Origin: Streptomyces marokkonensis
GTDB taxonomy: Bacteria; Actinomycetota; Actinomycetes; Streptomycetales; Streptomycetaceae
DNA length: 64,000 nt
Assembly: GCF_008312835.1 (NCBI RefSeq)
Contig: NZ_VSKS01000003.1
Coordinates: forward strand, 434,001 to 498,000
Reading direction: 5' to 3'
Below are positions 1 through 8,488 of the stretch, in pieces. A model generated the notes under the pieces. It saw only the letters and a program-made list of their open reading frames with translations. It did no database searches and was not told where the DNA came from. The translations under genes and the position numbers were made by a program. Numbering within the stretch: position 1 is the stretch's first letter; each line of letters begins with the position of its first letter.

Positions 1-15
1 GAGGACGACGAGTAG
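1..15 (+). CDS. 3' end of an upstream gene (partial)
   Basis: The first bases read in frame as the last four codons of a protein (Glu-Asp-Asp-Glu) followed by TAG at 13-15. An acidic C-terminus followed directly by a strong terminator hairpin is what the end of a plus-strand gene looks like. The family cannot be identified from four residues. Confidence 0.35.
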   Translation, partial: EDDE

Positions 16-74
16 TCCGTCCGCGAGGCACGGCGTTCCGGCGGGTACGGCGACGTACGCGCCGTACGCGGGAG

Positions 75-124
75 GAGCCCGGCCCGGACAGCGACCCCCG
101 CGGTCGGCTGCCGGGGCCGGGCTC
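75..124. terminator. Bidirectional terminator between converging genes
   Basis: An 11-bp perfect stem pairs 75-85 with 114-124 (GAGCCCGGCCC / GGGCCGGGCTC) around a 28-nt loop that can pair further. It lies between the plus-strand gene ending near base 15 and the minus-strand aminotransferase ending at 136, so it probably serves both. Confidence 0.7.
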
Positions 125-135
125 TTCCGTGCCGG

Positions 136-1329
136 TCAGCGGCTCCCGGCGCCCTTCAGGCGCCGGGCGGCCTCCTCGAGCACGGTGATCCTCTTGCAGA
201 ACGCGAACCGGACGAAGGGGGCTCCCATCTCGCGGTGGTCGTAGAAGACGGCCGTGGGGATGGCGACGACGCCCGCGCGTTCCGGCAGGGCCCGGCAGAA
301 GGCGACGCCGTCTCTCTCGCCCAGGGGGCGGATGTCGGCGGTGATGAAGTAGGTGCCGGACGGGCGGTACACGGTCAGGCCCGCTTCCTCCAGGCCCGCC
401 GCCAGCACGTCGCGCTTGGCGAGCATGTCCGCGCGGAAGTCGGTGAAGTACGAGTCGGGCAGGGCCAGGGCCTCGGCGACGGCGTACTGGAAGGGGCCGG
501 CGGAGACGAAGGTCAGGTACTGCTTGGCCGAGCGGACGGCCGTGACCAGTTCCGGGGAGGCCGTCACCCAGCCGACCTTCCAGCCGGTGAAGGAGAAGGT
601 CTTCCCCGCGCTGGAGATGGTCACCGTGCGGTCCCGCATGCCGGGGAGGGTGGCCAGGGGGACGTGTTCGGCGTCGTCGAAGACCAGGTGCTCGTAGACC
701 TCGTCGGTCACGACGAGCAGGTCGCGCTCGACGGCCAGCTCGGCGACGGCCGTCAGCTCCTCGCGGGTGAGGACCGTGCCGGTCGGGTTGTGCGGGGTGT
801 TGATCAGCAGCAGGCGGGTGCGGTCGGTGACGGCGTCGCGCAGCTCGTCGAGGTCGAGGCGGAAGCGGCCCTCGCGCGGGCGGAGCGTGACCGGGACGCG
901 GGTGCCGCCCGCCATGGCGATGCAGGCGGCGTAGGAGTCGTAGTACGGCTCGAGGGCGACCACCTCGTCGCCGGGCTCCACCAGGGCGAGCAGCGCGGCC
1001 GCGATGGCCTCGGTGGCGCCCGCGGTGACCAGGACCTCGGTGTCGGGGTCGACGGACAGGCCGTAGCGGCGCAGCTGGTGCGCGGCGACGGCGGTGCGCA
1101 GCTCGGGGATGCCGGGGCCCGGCGGGTACTGGTTGCCGCGGCCGTCGCGCAGGGCCCGTACGGCGGCCTCCCTGACCTCCTCGGGGCCGTCGGTGTCGGG
1201 GAAGCCCTGACCCAGGTTGATGGCTCCGGTCCGCAGGGCCAGGGCCGACATCTCGGCGAAGATCGTCGTCCCGAACTCTGCGAGCCGGCGGTTCAGCAGG
1301 GGGCGCGCGCTGGAGGTCATGGCGGCCAT
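136..1329 (-). CDS. PLP-dependent aminotransferase, class I/II (kynurenine/methionine aminotransferase type)
   Basis: A 397-residue fold-type I aminotransferase, the normal length for the family. The PLP lysine is K243 in the AGKTFSFTGWK motif. Also present are the N181-P-T-G stretch, D209-E-V-Y (pyridine-nitrogen Asp and Tyr) and a C-terminal FVRFAFCK motif holding the substrate-carboxylate arginine. The opening INLGQGFPDTDGP segment is characteristic of the kynurenine aminotransferase/glutamine transaminase K/YbdL subgroup. That group transaminates bulky amino acids such as methionine, glutamine or kynurenine to 2-oxo acids; NCBI-style annotation would be 'pyridoxal phosphate-dependent aminotransferase'. 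The start may be the ATG at 1320, three codons in. A complete kynurenine pathway lies 9 kb away, which makes kynurenine a reasonable but unproven substrate. Confidence 0.9.
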   Translation of the reverse strand: MAAMTSSARPLLNRRLAEFGTTIFAEMSALALRTGAINLGQGFPDTDGPEEVREAAVRALRDGRGNQYPPGPGIPELRTAVAAHQLRRYGLSVDPDTEVLVTAGATEAIAAALLALVEPGDEVVALEPYYDSYAACIAMAGGTRVPVTLRPREGRFRLDLDELRDAVTDRTRLLLINTPHNPTGTVLTREELTAVAELAVERDLLVVTDEVYEHLVFDDAEHVPLATLPGMRDRTVTISSAGKTFSFTGWKVGWVTASPELVTAVRSAKQYLTFVSAGPFQYAVAEALALPDSYFTDFRADMLAKRDVLAAGLEEAGLTVYRPSGTYFITADIRPLGERDGVAFCRALPERAGVVAIPTAVFYDHREMGAPFVRFAFCKRITVLEEAARRLKGAGSR

Positions 1330-1463
1330 CCTGCGCCGAAGCTCTGGACTTCCTCAACTCTGCTTTGGGCCGCGCGGGCGGAGGGCATCTCCCGGTCACA
1401 CACGTGAGCGAGGCGCCCACGGGGGGCCGCTTCGGGGGATCACGGGGGAAGGAGGGTGGCGCC

Positions 1464-1757
1464 ATGACCTTCGGCATCATCCTGGCTGGGCTCGTCCTGT
1501 TGTTCGTGGGGTTCGGCGTGGCCGGGAGGCGCAGGGCGGCCCGCGGGGCGGTGTTCCGCCCGGTGCGCCGTCCCGCCGCCTCGTCCGGCAGCCGTCGCGG
1601 CGGGCGCCGGAACAGCTGGTGGGCGGACGGCGGGAGCGGCGGCGGGTCCTACGGCTCGTCGTCGAACTCCGGCGGTGGATCGTCCTGCGGTGGTGGCTCG
1701 TCCTGCGGAGGCGGGTCGTCCTGCGGGGGCGGCGGATGCGGCGGTGGAGGCGGCTGA
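1464..1757 (+). CDS. Small membrane protein with Gly/Ser/Cys-rich repeat tail
   Basis: A 97-residue protein starting at ATG 1464, preceded by a GGAGG ribosome site about 8 nt upstream. Residues about 3-20 form one hydrophobic segment (FGIILAGLVLLFVGFGVAG) followed by an Arg-rich stretch, which suggests an N-out, cytoplasmic-tail topology. The C-terminal third is low complexity: three GGGSSC units, then GGGGC and poly-Gly, four cysteines in all. The tail resembles those at the ends of actinobacterial TIGR04222-type membrane proteins, but no enzymatic domain is present. Function unknown; the spaced cysteines could bind metal or be modified. Confidence 0.65.
   Translation: MTFGIILAGLVLLFVGFGVAGRRRAARGAVFRPVRRPAASSGSRRGGRRNSWWADGGSGGGSYGSSSNSGGGSSCGGGSSCGGGSSCGGGGCGGGGG
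1671..1724 (+). repeat. Three 18-bp tandem repeats encoding GGGSSC
   Basis: Units at 1671-1688, 1689-1706 and 1707-1724 share the form GGxGGxGGxTCGTCCTGC and encode Gly-Gly-Gly-Ser-Ser-Cys. The TCGTCCTGC half is identical in all three, so recent slippage or amplification is likely. Confidence 0.85.
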
Positions 1758-1800
1758 CACGGGGCAGCTCGCCTCCGCTTCGGGAGATGACGCATCCGCG

Positions 1801-1834
1801 ACAGCGGGGTCCGCACCTGGGCGGGCCCCGCTGT
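1801..1834 (+). terminator. Rho-independent-type terminator hairpin
   Basis: ACAGCGGGG (1801-1809) pairs with CCCCGCTGT at the far end, extended inward by CCGC/GCGG across a single T/G mismatch, with a six-base loop. It follows the Gly/Cys-rich membrane protein gene by about 45 bp. Confidence 0.7.
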
Positions 1835-2163
1835 GTCGTCGAGCGGTGGTGACCCGTCCGGTTCCGGTTGGGGGCGGGGGTGTGATTCGTCGGGCGTACG
1901 CCGTTGCTCGGGGGCGTACTTGGGGGTTGAACAGTTGAGCTGAGGAGCCCCCGAGGGGATGGAAACCCCACGAAGTTGGGTAAAAATCCTGTGGTGGCGC
2001 CACAGTTCATGATTCCCTATAAATCACCAGCGCAGCCCTCGGACTCCCCGCGGACCCTTCTTCCGGCCGGGTGACCGGGCTGCCGGGCCGGGTTCTCCGG
2101 TGCGACCGGAGCGCGCGGACCCTCATCTCCCTCCCTCTCCTTGTGTGCTTGCGGAGCCGATCC
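1835..2163. other. Intergenic region with a GTGGCGCCAC palindrome and AT-rich promoter-like stretch
   Basis: No convincing gene. The stretch around 1965-2030 is AT-richer than its surroundings. It contains a perfect 10-bp palindrome GTGGCGCCAC at 1994-2003, inside a wider CTGTGG/CCACAG dyad (1989-2005), and then a CTATAAATC segment at about 2018-2026 that could be a -10 region for the DUF2617 gene. A repressor site upstream of that gene is possible but unproven. Confidence 0.35.
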
Positions 2164-2697
2164 ATGCTCACGACCCTGAACACCGCCTACTCCGACACCC
2201 GCGCGGCCGACCTCGCCTGGGCCCTGGGGCGTGAGCCGCTTCCCGCGCTGGCCACGCTCGACCTCGAACTGACCGGGGTGAAGCTCCAGTTGCGATTGCT
2301 GGGCGCGTCCCACCAGGTGCTGGTGGAGGAGGAGAGGGGCCTGTGCTCGGAGACGGTGGCGTGCATCCCGGGCAGCAGTACGCCGCTTCCGCTGGGCGTG
2401 GCCAAGCGCGTGGACGACTGGGAGTACGAGTTCGCCGCCCGGGTCGAGGTGCTGCCCCCGGGTTCCTTCGCGGGCCGGGCGCAGGAGCTGCTCGCGCTGG
2501 TCTCCGACCACCCGCAGGGTCTCGCCGGCGTCTTCCCCGGCAGTCCGCACGCGTTCACCGCGATGCTGGCCCAGTGGCACGAGGGCCAGGTCCACTGGCG
2601 GACCTGGCACGCCTATCCGCAGGACGGGCAGCTGGTGGCCACGCGGACGAAGGTGGGCGTGCGGTCGATCGCGCGTACCGGTGCGGGGCGGGCGTAA
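2164..2697 (+). CDS. DUF2617 family protein
   Basis: A 177-residue soluble protein beginning MLTTLNTAYSDTRAADL, the conserved opening of the actinobacterial DUF2617 family. The ATG at 2164 has GGAG 7 nt upstream, so I prefer it to in-frame starts further upstream whose extra residues look unconserved. The family has no established function. It sits next to a spermidine-synthase-like membrane protein, an association I recall as usual in streptomycetes. No membrane segment or signal peptide is visible. Confidence 0.85.
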   Translation: MLTTLNTAYSDTRAADLAWALGREPLPALATLDLELTGVKLQLRLLGASHQVLVEEERGLCSETVACIPGSSTPLPLGVAKRVDDWEYEFAARVEVLPPGSFAGRAQELLALVSDHPQGLAGVFPGSPHAFTAMLAQWHEGQVHWRTWHAYPQDGQLVATRTKVGVRSIARTGAGRA

Positions 2698-2743
2698 ACA
2701 AACATCACGCGTGTGGGTGACGTTGCGCTGTGGAGCAGTAACG

Positions 2744-2749
2744 TAACGT
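2744..2749 (+). promoter_or_regulatory. -10-like element, probable leaderless promoter
   Basis: TAACGT lies 7 nt before the GTG start at 2757, repeated as TAACGT at 2739. No ribosome-binding site is present between it and the start, so the transcript may begin at or next to the start codon. Confidence 0.45.
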
Positions 2750-2756
2750 CGCTGGC

Positions 2757-4418
2757 GTGATCGAACCGCACGCCCCCGCGCCGCCCGGCTCCGCGCAGTC
2801 CTCGGACGGTCCCGGTGGCGACGCGGGATGCGCGTTGCCGCTGCCCGTGCGGCAGGGCACCGGGCGGTTCCTGGTCCTCGCGGGCGTGTTCGTCTGCGCG
2901 GCCTGCGGACTCGTGTACGAGCTGGAACTCGTCGCGCTCGCGACGTACTTGATGGGCGACTCGGTCACCCAGGCGTCCGTCGTGCTGTCCGTGATGGTCT
3001 TCGCGATGGGCATCGGCTCCCTGGCCGCGAAGCGGCTGCGGCGGCACGCGGCGGCCGGGTTCGGCGCCGTCGAGGCGGCCCTGGCACTGGTCGGCGGGTG
3101 CAGTGCGATGGCCCTGTACGCCGTGTTCGCCTGGACGGGGGACTGGGGCGGGATGTGGGCGAGCGGTCCGCGTGCGCTGCTGGTCGCCTTCTCCCTCGCC
3201 ACCGGGCTGCTGATCGGGGCGGAGGTGCCGCTGCTGATGGAGCTGATCCAGCGGATCCGCCGGCAGGACGCCGGGGGCGCGGTGGCCGACCTGTCCGCGG
3301 CGGACTACGTCGGCGCGCTGGTCGGAGGGCTCGCCTTTCCCTTCCTCCTCCTGCCGCTGCTCGGCCAGTTGACCGGTGCGCTGATCACGGGGGCCGTCAA
3401 CGCGGTCGTCGGTGGCGCGCTGGTGCTCGGGCTGTTCCGGCAGGACCTCACGCGCCGTGCGCGCCGGACGCTGGTCGCCGCCAACGTGTGCGTGCTGGCG
3501 GTCCTCGGCTCGGCCGCCGTCCTCGCCGACGACTTCGAACGGGCGGCCCGGCACGCCCTGTACGGCTCGGACATACGGGTGGCCCTGCGGACGGACGTGC
3601 AGGAGGTGCTGCTCACCGGCGGGCGGGACGGGCGGCCGCTCAACCTGTTCCTCGACGGGCGGCTGCGGGTCGGCGGGCGGGACGAACTCCGGTACCACGA
3701 GGCGCTGGTGCTCCCCGCGATGAACGGCCCCCACGCGCGCGTGCTCGTCCTCGGCGGCGGTGACGGGCTGGCCGCGCGCGAGGTGCTGCGCCACCCCGGG
3801 GCGCACCGGGTCGACGTCGTCGAACTGGACGCGGGAGTGGTGCGGCTGGCCCGCCACGACCCGGCGCTGTCCGCGCTGAACGCGCACTCCCTCGACGACC
3901 CGCGCGTGCGCGTCACCACCGCGGACGCCTTCGACTGGCTGCGGGGGGCGCCCCCGGCGGCGTACGACGTGGTGGTCTCGGATCTGCCGCATCCCGGGAT
4001 CACCGCGAGCACGAAGCTGTACTCGCGGGAGTTCTACGGGCTGGCCCGGCGGGTGCTGGCGCCCGGCGGGCGGCTCGTGGTGCACGGGGGCGCGGTGGCC
4101 TCCCGCCCGCGCGACTTCTGGACCGTGGACGCGACGCTCCGCGCGGCGGGGCTGCGCACCGCGGCGTACCGCGTGCGCGGCCGGCAGGCAGGTTTCGCCG
4201 CCGGGCCCGACCGCGTCCCTGTGACCGCCCGGGCCCACCGCGACTGGGGGTTCGTGCTGGCCGCACGGCACGCCCCCGGGCCGCGACTCGACCCGTCCGG
4301 GCCCCGGCCGCGCACGCTCACCGACGCGTCCCTCGCGGCGGACGTCCGGGCCGCCGGGCGCACCCGTGTGCGCGGTCTGCCGCCGTCCACGCTGGTCCAT
4401 CCGCGGTACTCCGGCTGA
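2757..4418 (+). CDS. Membrane-anchored spermidine synthase-like protein
   Basis: A 553-residue protein in two parts. Residues about 37-255 hold seven or so hydrophobic helices. Residues about 265-480 form a SpeE-type aminopropyltransferase/methyltransferase fold with the nucleotide-binding GGGDG at 333-337, an acidic ELD at 356-358 and the DLPHPG loop with D409, the position of the catalytic Asp in spermidine synthases. Fused membrane/SpeE proteins occur in many bacteria and are annotated as polyamine aminopropyltransferases, though their substrate is rarely tested. GTG at 2757 is the only sensible start. Whether it makes polyamines or transfers another group from decarboxylated SAM cannot be told from sequence. 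Confidence 0.85.
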   Translation: MIEPHAPAPPGSAQSSDGPGGDAGCALPLPVRQGTGRFLVLAGVFVCAACGLVYELELVALATYLMGDSVTQASVVLSVMVFAMGIGSLAAKRLRRHAAAGFGAVEAALALVGGCSAMALYAVFAWTGDWGGMWASGPRALLVAFSLATGLLIGAEVPLLMELIQRIRRQDAGGAVADLSAADYVGALVGGLAFPFLLLPLLGQLTGALITGAVNAVVGGALVLGLFRQDLTRRARRTLVAANVCVLAVLGSAAVLADDFERAARHALYGSDIRVALRTDVQEVLLTGGRDGRPLNLFLDGRLRVGGRDELRYHEALVLPAMNGPHARVLVLGGGDGLAAREVLRHPGAHRVDVVELDAGVVRLARHDPALSALNAHSLDDPRVRVTTADAFDWLRGAPPAAYDVVVSDLPHPGITASTKLYSREFYGLARRVLAPGGRLVVHGGAVASRPRDFWTVDATLRAAGLRTAAYRVRGRQAGFAAGPDRVPVTARAHRDWGFVLAARHAPGPRLDPSGPRPRTLTDASLAADVRAAGRTRVRGLPPSTLVHPRYSG

Positions 4419-4490
4419 GCCCCCTACCGCGTTCCGCACCGACGCGCCGCGACTTCCCGCCGACGGGGGTGCAGCCCGGCGTGGTCTGGG

Positions 4491-4496
4491 TAGGCT
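4491..4496 (+). promoter_or_regulatory. -10-like element, probable leaderless promoter
   Basis: TAGGCT is 8 nt before ATG 4505 with no Shine-Dalgarno sequence between, consistent with a leaderless transcript of the CoxG-like gene. Confidence 0.4.
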
Positions 4497-4504
4497 CCGG
4501 ACTC

Positions 4505-5782
4505 ATGGAGCACGAGGTGTTCGTTCCGGTCGCGGTGGAGCGGCTCAGGGAGGTGCTGGACGACCCCGCGCGGGTCGCCCGGGCGGTGCCCGGGCTCCAG
4601 CACGACGCCGGTGCGGATCCCGTCGCCGGCCGCCTGAAGGTCCGCGTCGGCAGCCACTCCGTCACGTACCGGGGCGCGGTGCGGGTGGCCGCGCGGGACG
4701 ACGGCTCCTACGCCGTCGACGGGGACGCGGCGGAGACCCGGGGCAGCGGCGCGGTGAAGCTGGCGCTCCGGCTGCGTCTGCGGCCCGCGGAGGCCGGGAC
4801 CGACCTCGTGGTCACCGGCACGGCGACGGCCGGCGGCCGCGTCACGGAACTCCCCGCGGAAGCGGTGGCGGCGGCGGTGACCCGCCTGCTGAACCGCTTC
4901 GCGGAGAACCTGGGGGCCGTGGCGGAGGAGGCGCCCGGACCGGATTCCGGTTCCGGGGCTGCGGACGGGGCCCCGGACGGCCCGGAGCCGGACGGGGGAC
5001 AGCGGCCGCCCGAACCCCCGGCGGGCCCGGAGTCCCCGGAACTGCTGTCCACGGGTGACTTCGAGCCCCGGGCCACCACCGACTTCGAGACCACCCCGGA
5101 CGCGGACGACGCCCCGCCGTCCACGCCCACGCCCACTCCGGACGAGTCCGCCCGGAGTGCGGGCGACACCGCGCCGCCCGCGCCCGCGCCCGCGCCGGAC
5201 GAGACCACCCCGGACGCGGGCGACGCCGCGCGATCCACGGCTGCGCCGGACGAGTCTGCCCGGAGTGCGGGTGACGCCGCGCGGTCCACGCCCACTCCGG
5301 ACGAGTCTGCCCGGAGTGCGGGCGAGGCCCCGCCGTCCACGCCCGCGCCGGACGAGTCTGCCCGGAGTGCGGGCGACGCCGCGCGGTCCACGCCCGCGCC
5401 GGACGGGACCACCCCGGACGCGGGCGACGCCGCGCCGGACGCGTCCGCGCCCGCCTCGGGCGACATCGCTCCGGCCTCCGACGCGGATGCGTCTGCTCCC
5501 GCGCCGGGCGCGGCGGGCGACGCGTCCGGCTTCGGTGCGGAGAGGCCGCCCGCCCCCGAGGACGAGGAGGACTCCGTCGCGGAGGCGGCCCACGCCCGGC
5601 GGACGATGATCGGCCGCAGCGCCGAAGAGGTGGACCACGCCCCGCCCCGGGGCCGCTACGCCCCCGTCCCCGCCCCGCAGACCGTCTCCTCCGGTACCCC
5701 CCTGCGCTGGGCGGCCCCGGCGGCGGCCCTGGCCGTCGCCTCGGCGGTCGTGGCGATCCGCGCCCTGCGCAGGCGTCACTGA
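4505..5782 (+). CDS. SRPBCC (CoxG-like) domain protein with repetitive linker and C-terminal anchor
   Basis: A 425-residue protein. Residues 1-140 form a CoxG/SRPBCC lipid- or cofactor-pocket domain (MEHEVFVPV opening, LPGLQ-like VPGLQ at about 33-37, conserved VTGTATAGGRVTELP). Residues about 140-375 are a low-complexity Pro/Ala/Asp/Ser linker with 17-residue tandem repeats. The last 25 residues hold one transmembrane segment (AAPAAALAVASAVVAI) ending RRRH, a C-tail anchor. CoxG proteins take part in membrane recruitment of CO dehydrogenase in Oligotropha, but no CO dehydrogenase genes are nearby. The role is inferred only as ligand binding at the membrane. Confidence 0.8.
   Translation: MEHEVFVPVAVERLREVLDDPARVARAVPGLQHDAGADPVAGRLKVRVGSHSVTYRGAVRVAARDDGSYAVDGDAAETRGSGAVKLALRLRLRPAEAGTDLVVTGTATAGGRVTELPAEAVAAAVTRLLNRFAENLGAVAEEAPGPDSGSGAADGAPDGPEPDGGQRPPEPPAGPESPELLSTGDFEPRATTDFETTPDADDAPPSTPTPTPDESARSAGDTAPPAPAPAPDETTPDAGDAARSTAAPDESARSAGDAARSTPTPDESARSAGEAPPSTPAPDESARSAGDAARSTPAPDGTTPDAGDAAPDASAPASGDIAPASDADASAPAPGAAGDASGFGAERPPAPEDEEDSVAEAAHARRTMIGRSAEEVDHAPPRGRYAPVPAPQTVSSGTPLRWAAPAAALAVASAVVAIRALRRRH
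5246..5449 (+). repeat. 51-bp tandem repeats in the CoxG-like gene
   Basis: Copies begin at 5246, 5297, 5348 and 5399, exactly 51 bp apart, and encode PDESARSAGDAARSTPx-type 17-residue units. The fourth copy has diverged to PDGTTPDAGDAA. A partial, shifted copy lies upstream near 5138. Confidence 0.85.
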
Positions 5783-5855
5783 GCCCGGACGGACGGGCCC
5801 GTCGACGGCGTCGGGTCGGCGGGCCGTCGCGATGACGCCCCCTTGATCGTCCCAG

Positions 5856-5861
5856 TAGGGT
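5856..5861 (+). promoter_or_regulatory. -10-like element, probable leaderless promoter
   Basis: TAGGGT sits 6 nt before GTG 5868; no ribosome-binding site lies between. Confidence 0.4.
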
Positions 5862-5867
5862 CGTGGC

Positions 5868-6656
5868 GTGAGTAACGAACACATCACGCTGACCGCGGGA
5901 GACGCGGAGGTGGACGTGCTGCCGGGGAACGGCGGGCGGGTCGGTGGGCTGCGGGTCGGCGGCGTGGAGTTGCTGCGGCAGGGGGAGCGGTTCGGGTGCT
6001 TCCCGATGGTGCCCTGGTGCGGACGGATCCGTGAGGGCCGGTTCCGGGACGGCGCCGCCGTGCACCAGATGCCGCTCAACGCACCGCCGCACGCCATCCA
6101 CGGCACCGCACGCGACACCGCCTGGCACACCGCCCGCAAGAGCACCGACGAGGCCGTGCTGACGTACGACCTCGCCGAGCCGTGGCCGTACCCGGGGCGG
6201 GTCACCCAGCAGATCGCGCTCACCGAGGGGTCCCTGACGCTGACGATGAGCGTGGAGACGTACGAGTCGTCCTTCCCCGCGCAGATCGGCTGGCACCCGT
6301 GGTTCAACCGCACCCTGGGCGACCAGGACGTGCGCATCGGCTTCGCGCCCGCCTGGCAGGAGGAGCGCGGGGAGGACCACCTGCCGACCGGGCGGCGCGT
6401 CGAGCCGCGGCCGGGGCCCTGGGACGACTGCTTCGGGGTGCCCGACGGCGTGGACGTCACCCTCACCTGGCCGGGGCGGCTCGAGCTCCGGGTGACCAGC
6501 CGCGAGCAGTGGGTCGTGGTGTACGACGAGCAGCGCGAGGCCGTCTGCGTGGAGCCGCAGACCGGGCCGCCGGACGGGCTGAACACGCACCCGCGCCTGG
6601 TCACCCCGCTGGAGCCGCTGGAGGCCTCGACGACCTGGGCCTGGACCCGCCTTTAA
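5868..6656 (+). CDS. Aldose 1-epimerase family protein
   Basis: A 262-residue galactose-mutarotase-like beta-sandwich protein. H78 (in HAIHG) and H143 (in GWHPWF) match the two conserved active-site histidines of the family, and E-P-Q-T near residue 230 matches the catalytic base region. It is shorter than classical GalM (about 340 residues), as usual for actinobacterial members. It would interconvert alpha and beta anomers of a hexose or phospho-sugar; the substrate is not determinable. It lies directly upstream of pyrE, with only 10 bp between them. Confidence 0.85.
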   Translation: MSNEHITLTAGDAEVDVLPGNGGRVGGLRVGGVELLRQGERFGCFPMVPWCGRIREGRFRDGAAVHQMPLNAPPHAIHGTARDTAWHTARKSTDEAVLTYDLAEPWPYPGRVTQQIALTEGSLTLTMSVETYESSFPAQIGWHPWFNRTLGDQDVRIGFAPAWQEERGEDHLPTGRRVEPRPGPWDDCFGVPDGVDVTLTWPGRLELRVTSREQWVVVYDEQREAVCVEPQTGPPDGLNTHPRLVTPLEPLEASTTWAWTRL

Positions 6657-6659
6657 GCT
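6654..6659 (+). promoter_or_regulatory. -10-like element overlapping the epimerase stop codon
   Basis: TAAGCT, whose first three bases are the stop codon of the upstream epimerase, lies 7 nt before the pyrE ATG at 6667. No ribosome site is seen. A leaderless pyrE transcript is plausible. Confidence 0.35.
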
Positions 6660-6666
6660 GGCTGGC

Positions 6667-7215
6667 ATGACCGACACACGCGGCGCGCTGCTGCAGCAGA
6701 TCAAGGACAAGGCCGTGGTGCACGGCAAGGTGACCCTCTCCTCCGGTCTGGAGGCCGACTACTACGTCGACCTGCGCCGCGTCACCCTCGACGGCGAGGC
6801 CGCCCCGCTGGTCGGGCAGGTGCTGCTGGACCTGACCGCGGAGCTGGACTTCGACGCGGTGGGCGGGCTGACCATGGGCGCCGACCCGGTCGCGGCCGCC
6901 ATGCTGCACGCCGCCGCCGCGCGCGGCCGCCGTCTCGACGCCTTCGTCGTGCGCAAGGCCGCCAAGGCCCACGGGCTCCAGCGGCGCGTCGAGGGCCCGG
7001 AGATCAAGGGCCGCCGGGTCCTCGTCGTCGAGGACACCTCCACCACCGGCGGCTCCCCGCTGACCGCCGTCGAGGCCGTGCGCGAGGCCGGCGCGGAGGT
7101 CGTGGCCGTCGCGACCATCGTCGACCGGGCGACCGGAGCCGCCGAGAAGATCCAGGAGGGCGCCGGGGTGCCGTACCTGTTCGCCTACTCCAAGGACGAG
7201 CTCGGCCTCGACTGA
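6667..7215 (+). CDS. pyrE: Orotate phosphoribosyltransferase
   Basis: A 182-residue enzyme of de novo pyrimidine synthesis that joins orotate and PRPP to give OMP. The PRPP loop VLVVEDTSTTGGS is at residues 118-130. The VVRKAAKAHG lysine loop (about 94-103) contacts the pyrophosphate. Length and motifs match actinobacterial PyrE. It is followed after 183 bp by the aldolase gene, an order also found in S. coelicolor. Confidence 0.95.
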   Translation: MTDTRGALLQQIKDKAVVHGKVTLSSGLEADYYVDLRRVTLDGEAAPLVGQVLLDLTAELDFDAVGGLTMGADPVAAAMLHAAAARGRRLDAFVVRKAAKAHGLQRRVEGPEIKGRRVLVVEDTSTTGGSPLTAVEAVREAGAEVVAVATIVDRATGAAEKIQEGAGVPYLFAYSKDELGLD

Positions 7216-7398
7216 TCCGCCCGGCCGCCCGGCCGTCCGGCCGCCGGTCCGACATCACCGCGATAACGACTCGGCCTGCACCGTCGACCAGTCGGCCACG
7301 TCTGGGAAGATGGGGCCGACAATGACGTCGCAGCCAAGGTTCCAGGTCAGGGCCGACAGTACGCAGTACGCCACACCGCACGCATAAGGAGCGGACAG

Positions 7399-8430
7399 AT
7401 GCCCATCGCAACTCCCGAGGTCTACAACGAGATGCTGGACCGGGCGAAGGCAGGAAAGTTCGCCTACCCGGCCATCAACGTCACCTCGTCCCAGACCCTG
7501 CACGCGGCACTGCGCGGCTTCGCCGAGGCGGAGAGCGACGGCATCGTCCAGATCTCGACGGGCGGCGCCGAGTTCCTGGGCGGCCAGCACAGCAAGGACA
7601 TGGTGACCGGCGCGGTCGCCCTGGCCGAGTTCGCGCACATCGTCGCCGAGAAGTACGACGTCAACATCGCCCTGCACACCGACCACTGCCCGAAGGACAA
7701 GCTCGACGGGTACGTGCGTCCGCTGCTCGCGGTGTCCGAGGAGCGCGTCAGGGCCGGCCGCAACCCGCTGTTCCAGTCCCACATGTGGGACGGCTCCGCG
7801 GAGACCCTCGCGGACAACCTGAGCATCGCCCAGGAGCTCCTCGAGCGCGCCCGCGCCGCGAAGATCATCCTCGAGGTCGAGATCACCCCGACCGGCGGCG
7901 AGGAGGACGGCGTCTCGCACGAGATCAACGACTCCCTCTACACCACGGTCGACGACGCCGTCCGCACCGCCGAGGCCCTCGGCCTCGGCGACAGGGGCCG
8001 CTACCTGCTCGCCGCGTCCTTCGGCAACGTGCACGGCGTGTACAAGCCGGGCAACGTCGTACTCCGTCCCGAGCTGCTGAAGGAGCTCAACGAGGGCGTC
8101 GCCGCCAAGTACGGCAAGCCGGCCGGCTCCCAGCCGTTCGACTTCGTCTTCCACGGCGGCTCGGGCTCCTCCCCGGAGGAGATCCTCACCGCGCTGGAGA
8201 ACGGCGTCGTGAAGATGAACATCGACACGGACACCCAGTACGCGTTCACGCGTCCGGTCGCCGACCACATGTTCCGCAACTACGACGGCGTCCTGAAGGT
8301 CGACGGCGAGGTCGGCAACAAGAAGACCTACGACCCGCGCACCTGGGGCAAGCTGGCCGAGGCGTCCATGGCGGCCCGCGTCCTCGAGGCCTGCCAGAAC
8401 CTGCGCTCCACCGGCACCCGCCTCAAGTAG
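7399..8430 (+). CDS. fbaA: Class II fructose-bisphosphate aldolase
   Basis: A 343-residue zinc-dependent aldolase of glycolysis and gluconeogenesis that cleaves fructose-1,6-bisphosphate to DHAP and glyceraldehyde-3-phosphate. Metal ligands H96 (in HTDHCP), H212 (NVHGVYK) and H252 (FHGGSGSS) are present, with catalytic D95. An AAGGAG ribosome site lies 7 nt before ATG 7399. A strong terminator follows directly, so it is probably a single-gene transcript. Confidence 0.96.
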   Translation: MPIATPEVYNEMLDRAKAGKFAYPAINVTSSQTLHAALRGFAEAESDGIVQISTGGAEFLGGQHSKDMVTGAVALAEFAHIVAEKYDVNIALHTDHCPKDKLDGYVRPLLAVSEERVRAGRNPLFQSHMWDGSAETLADNLSIAQELLERARAAKIILEVEITPTGGEEDGVSHEINDSLYTTVDDAVRTAEALGLGDRGRYLLAASFGNVHGVYKPGNVVLRPELLKELNEGVAAKYGKPAGSQPFDFVFHGGSGSSPEEILTALENGVVKMNIDTDTQYAFTRPVADHMFRNYDGVLKVDGEVGNKKTYDPRTWGKLAEASMAARVLEACQNLRSTGTRLK

Positions 8431-8441
8431 CACGACGCGTC

Positions 8442-8471
8442 GAGCCCGGCACCCGCCGCGGTGCCGGGCTC
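8442..8471 (+). terminator. Strong terminator after the aldolase gene
   Basis: A perfect 12-bp stem pairs 8442-8453 (GAGCCCGGCACC) with 8460-8471 around a six-base loop, followed by CTTCC. It ends only 17 nt before the next start codon. Confidence 0.85.
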
Positions 8472-8476
8472 TTCCG

Positions 8477-8482
8477 TATGCT
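8477..8482 (+). promoter_or_regulatory. -10-like element, probable leaderless promoter
   Basis: TATGCT is exactly 6 nt before ATG 8489. The upstream terminator stem occupies the expected -35 area, so the -35 contact would be weak or absent. Confidence 0.45.
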
Positions 8483-8488
8483 CGCCGC

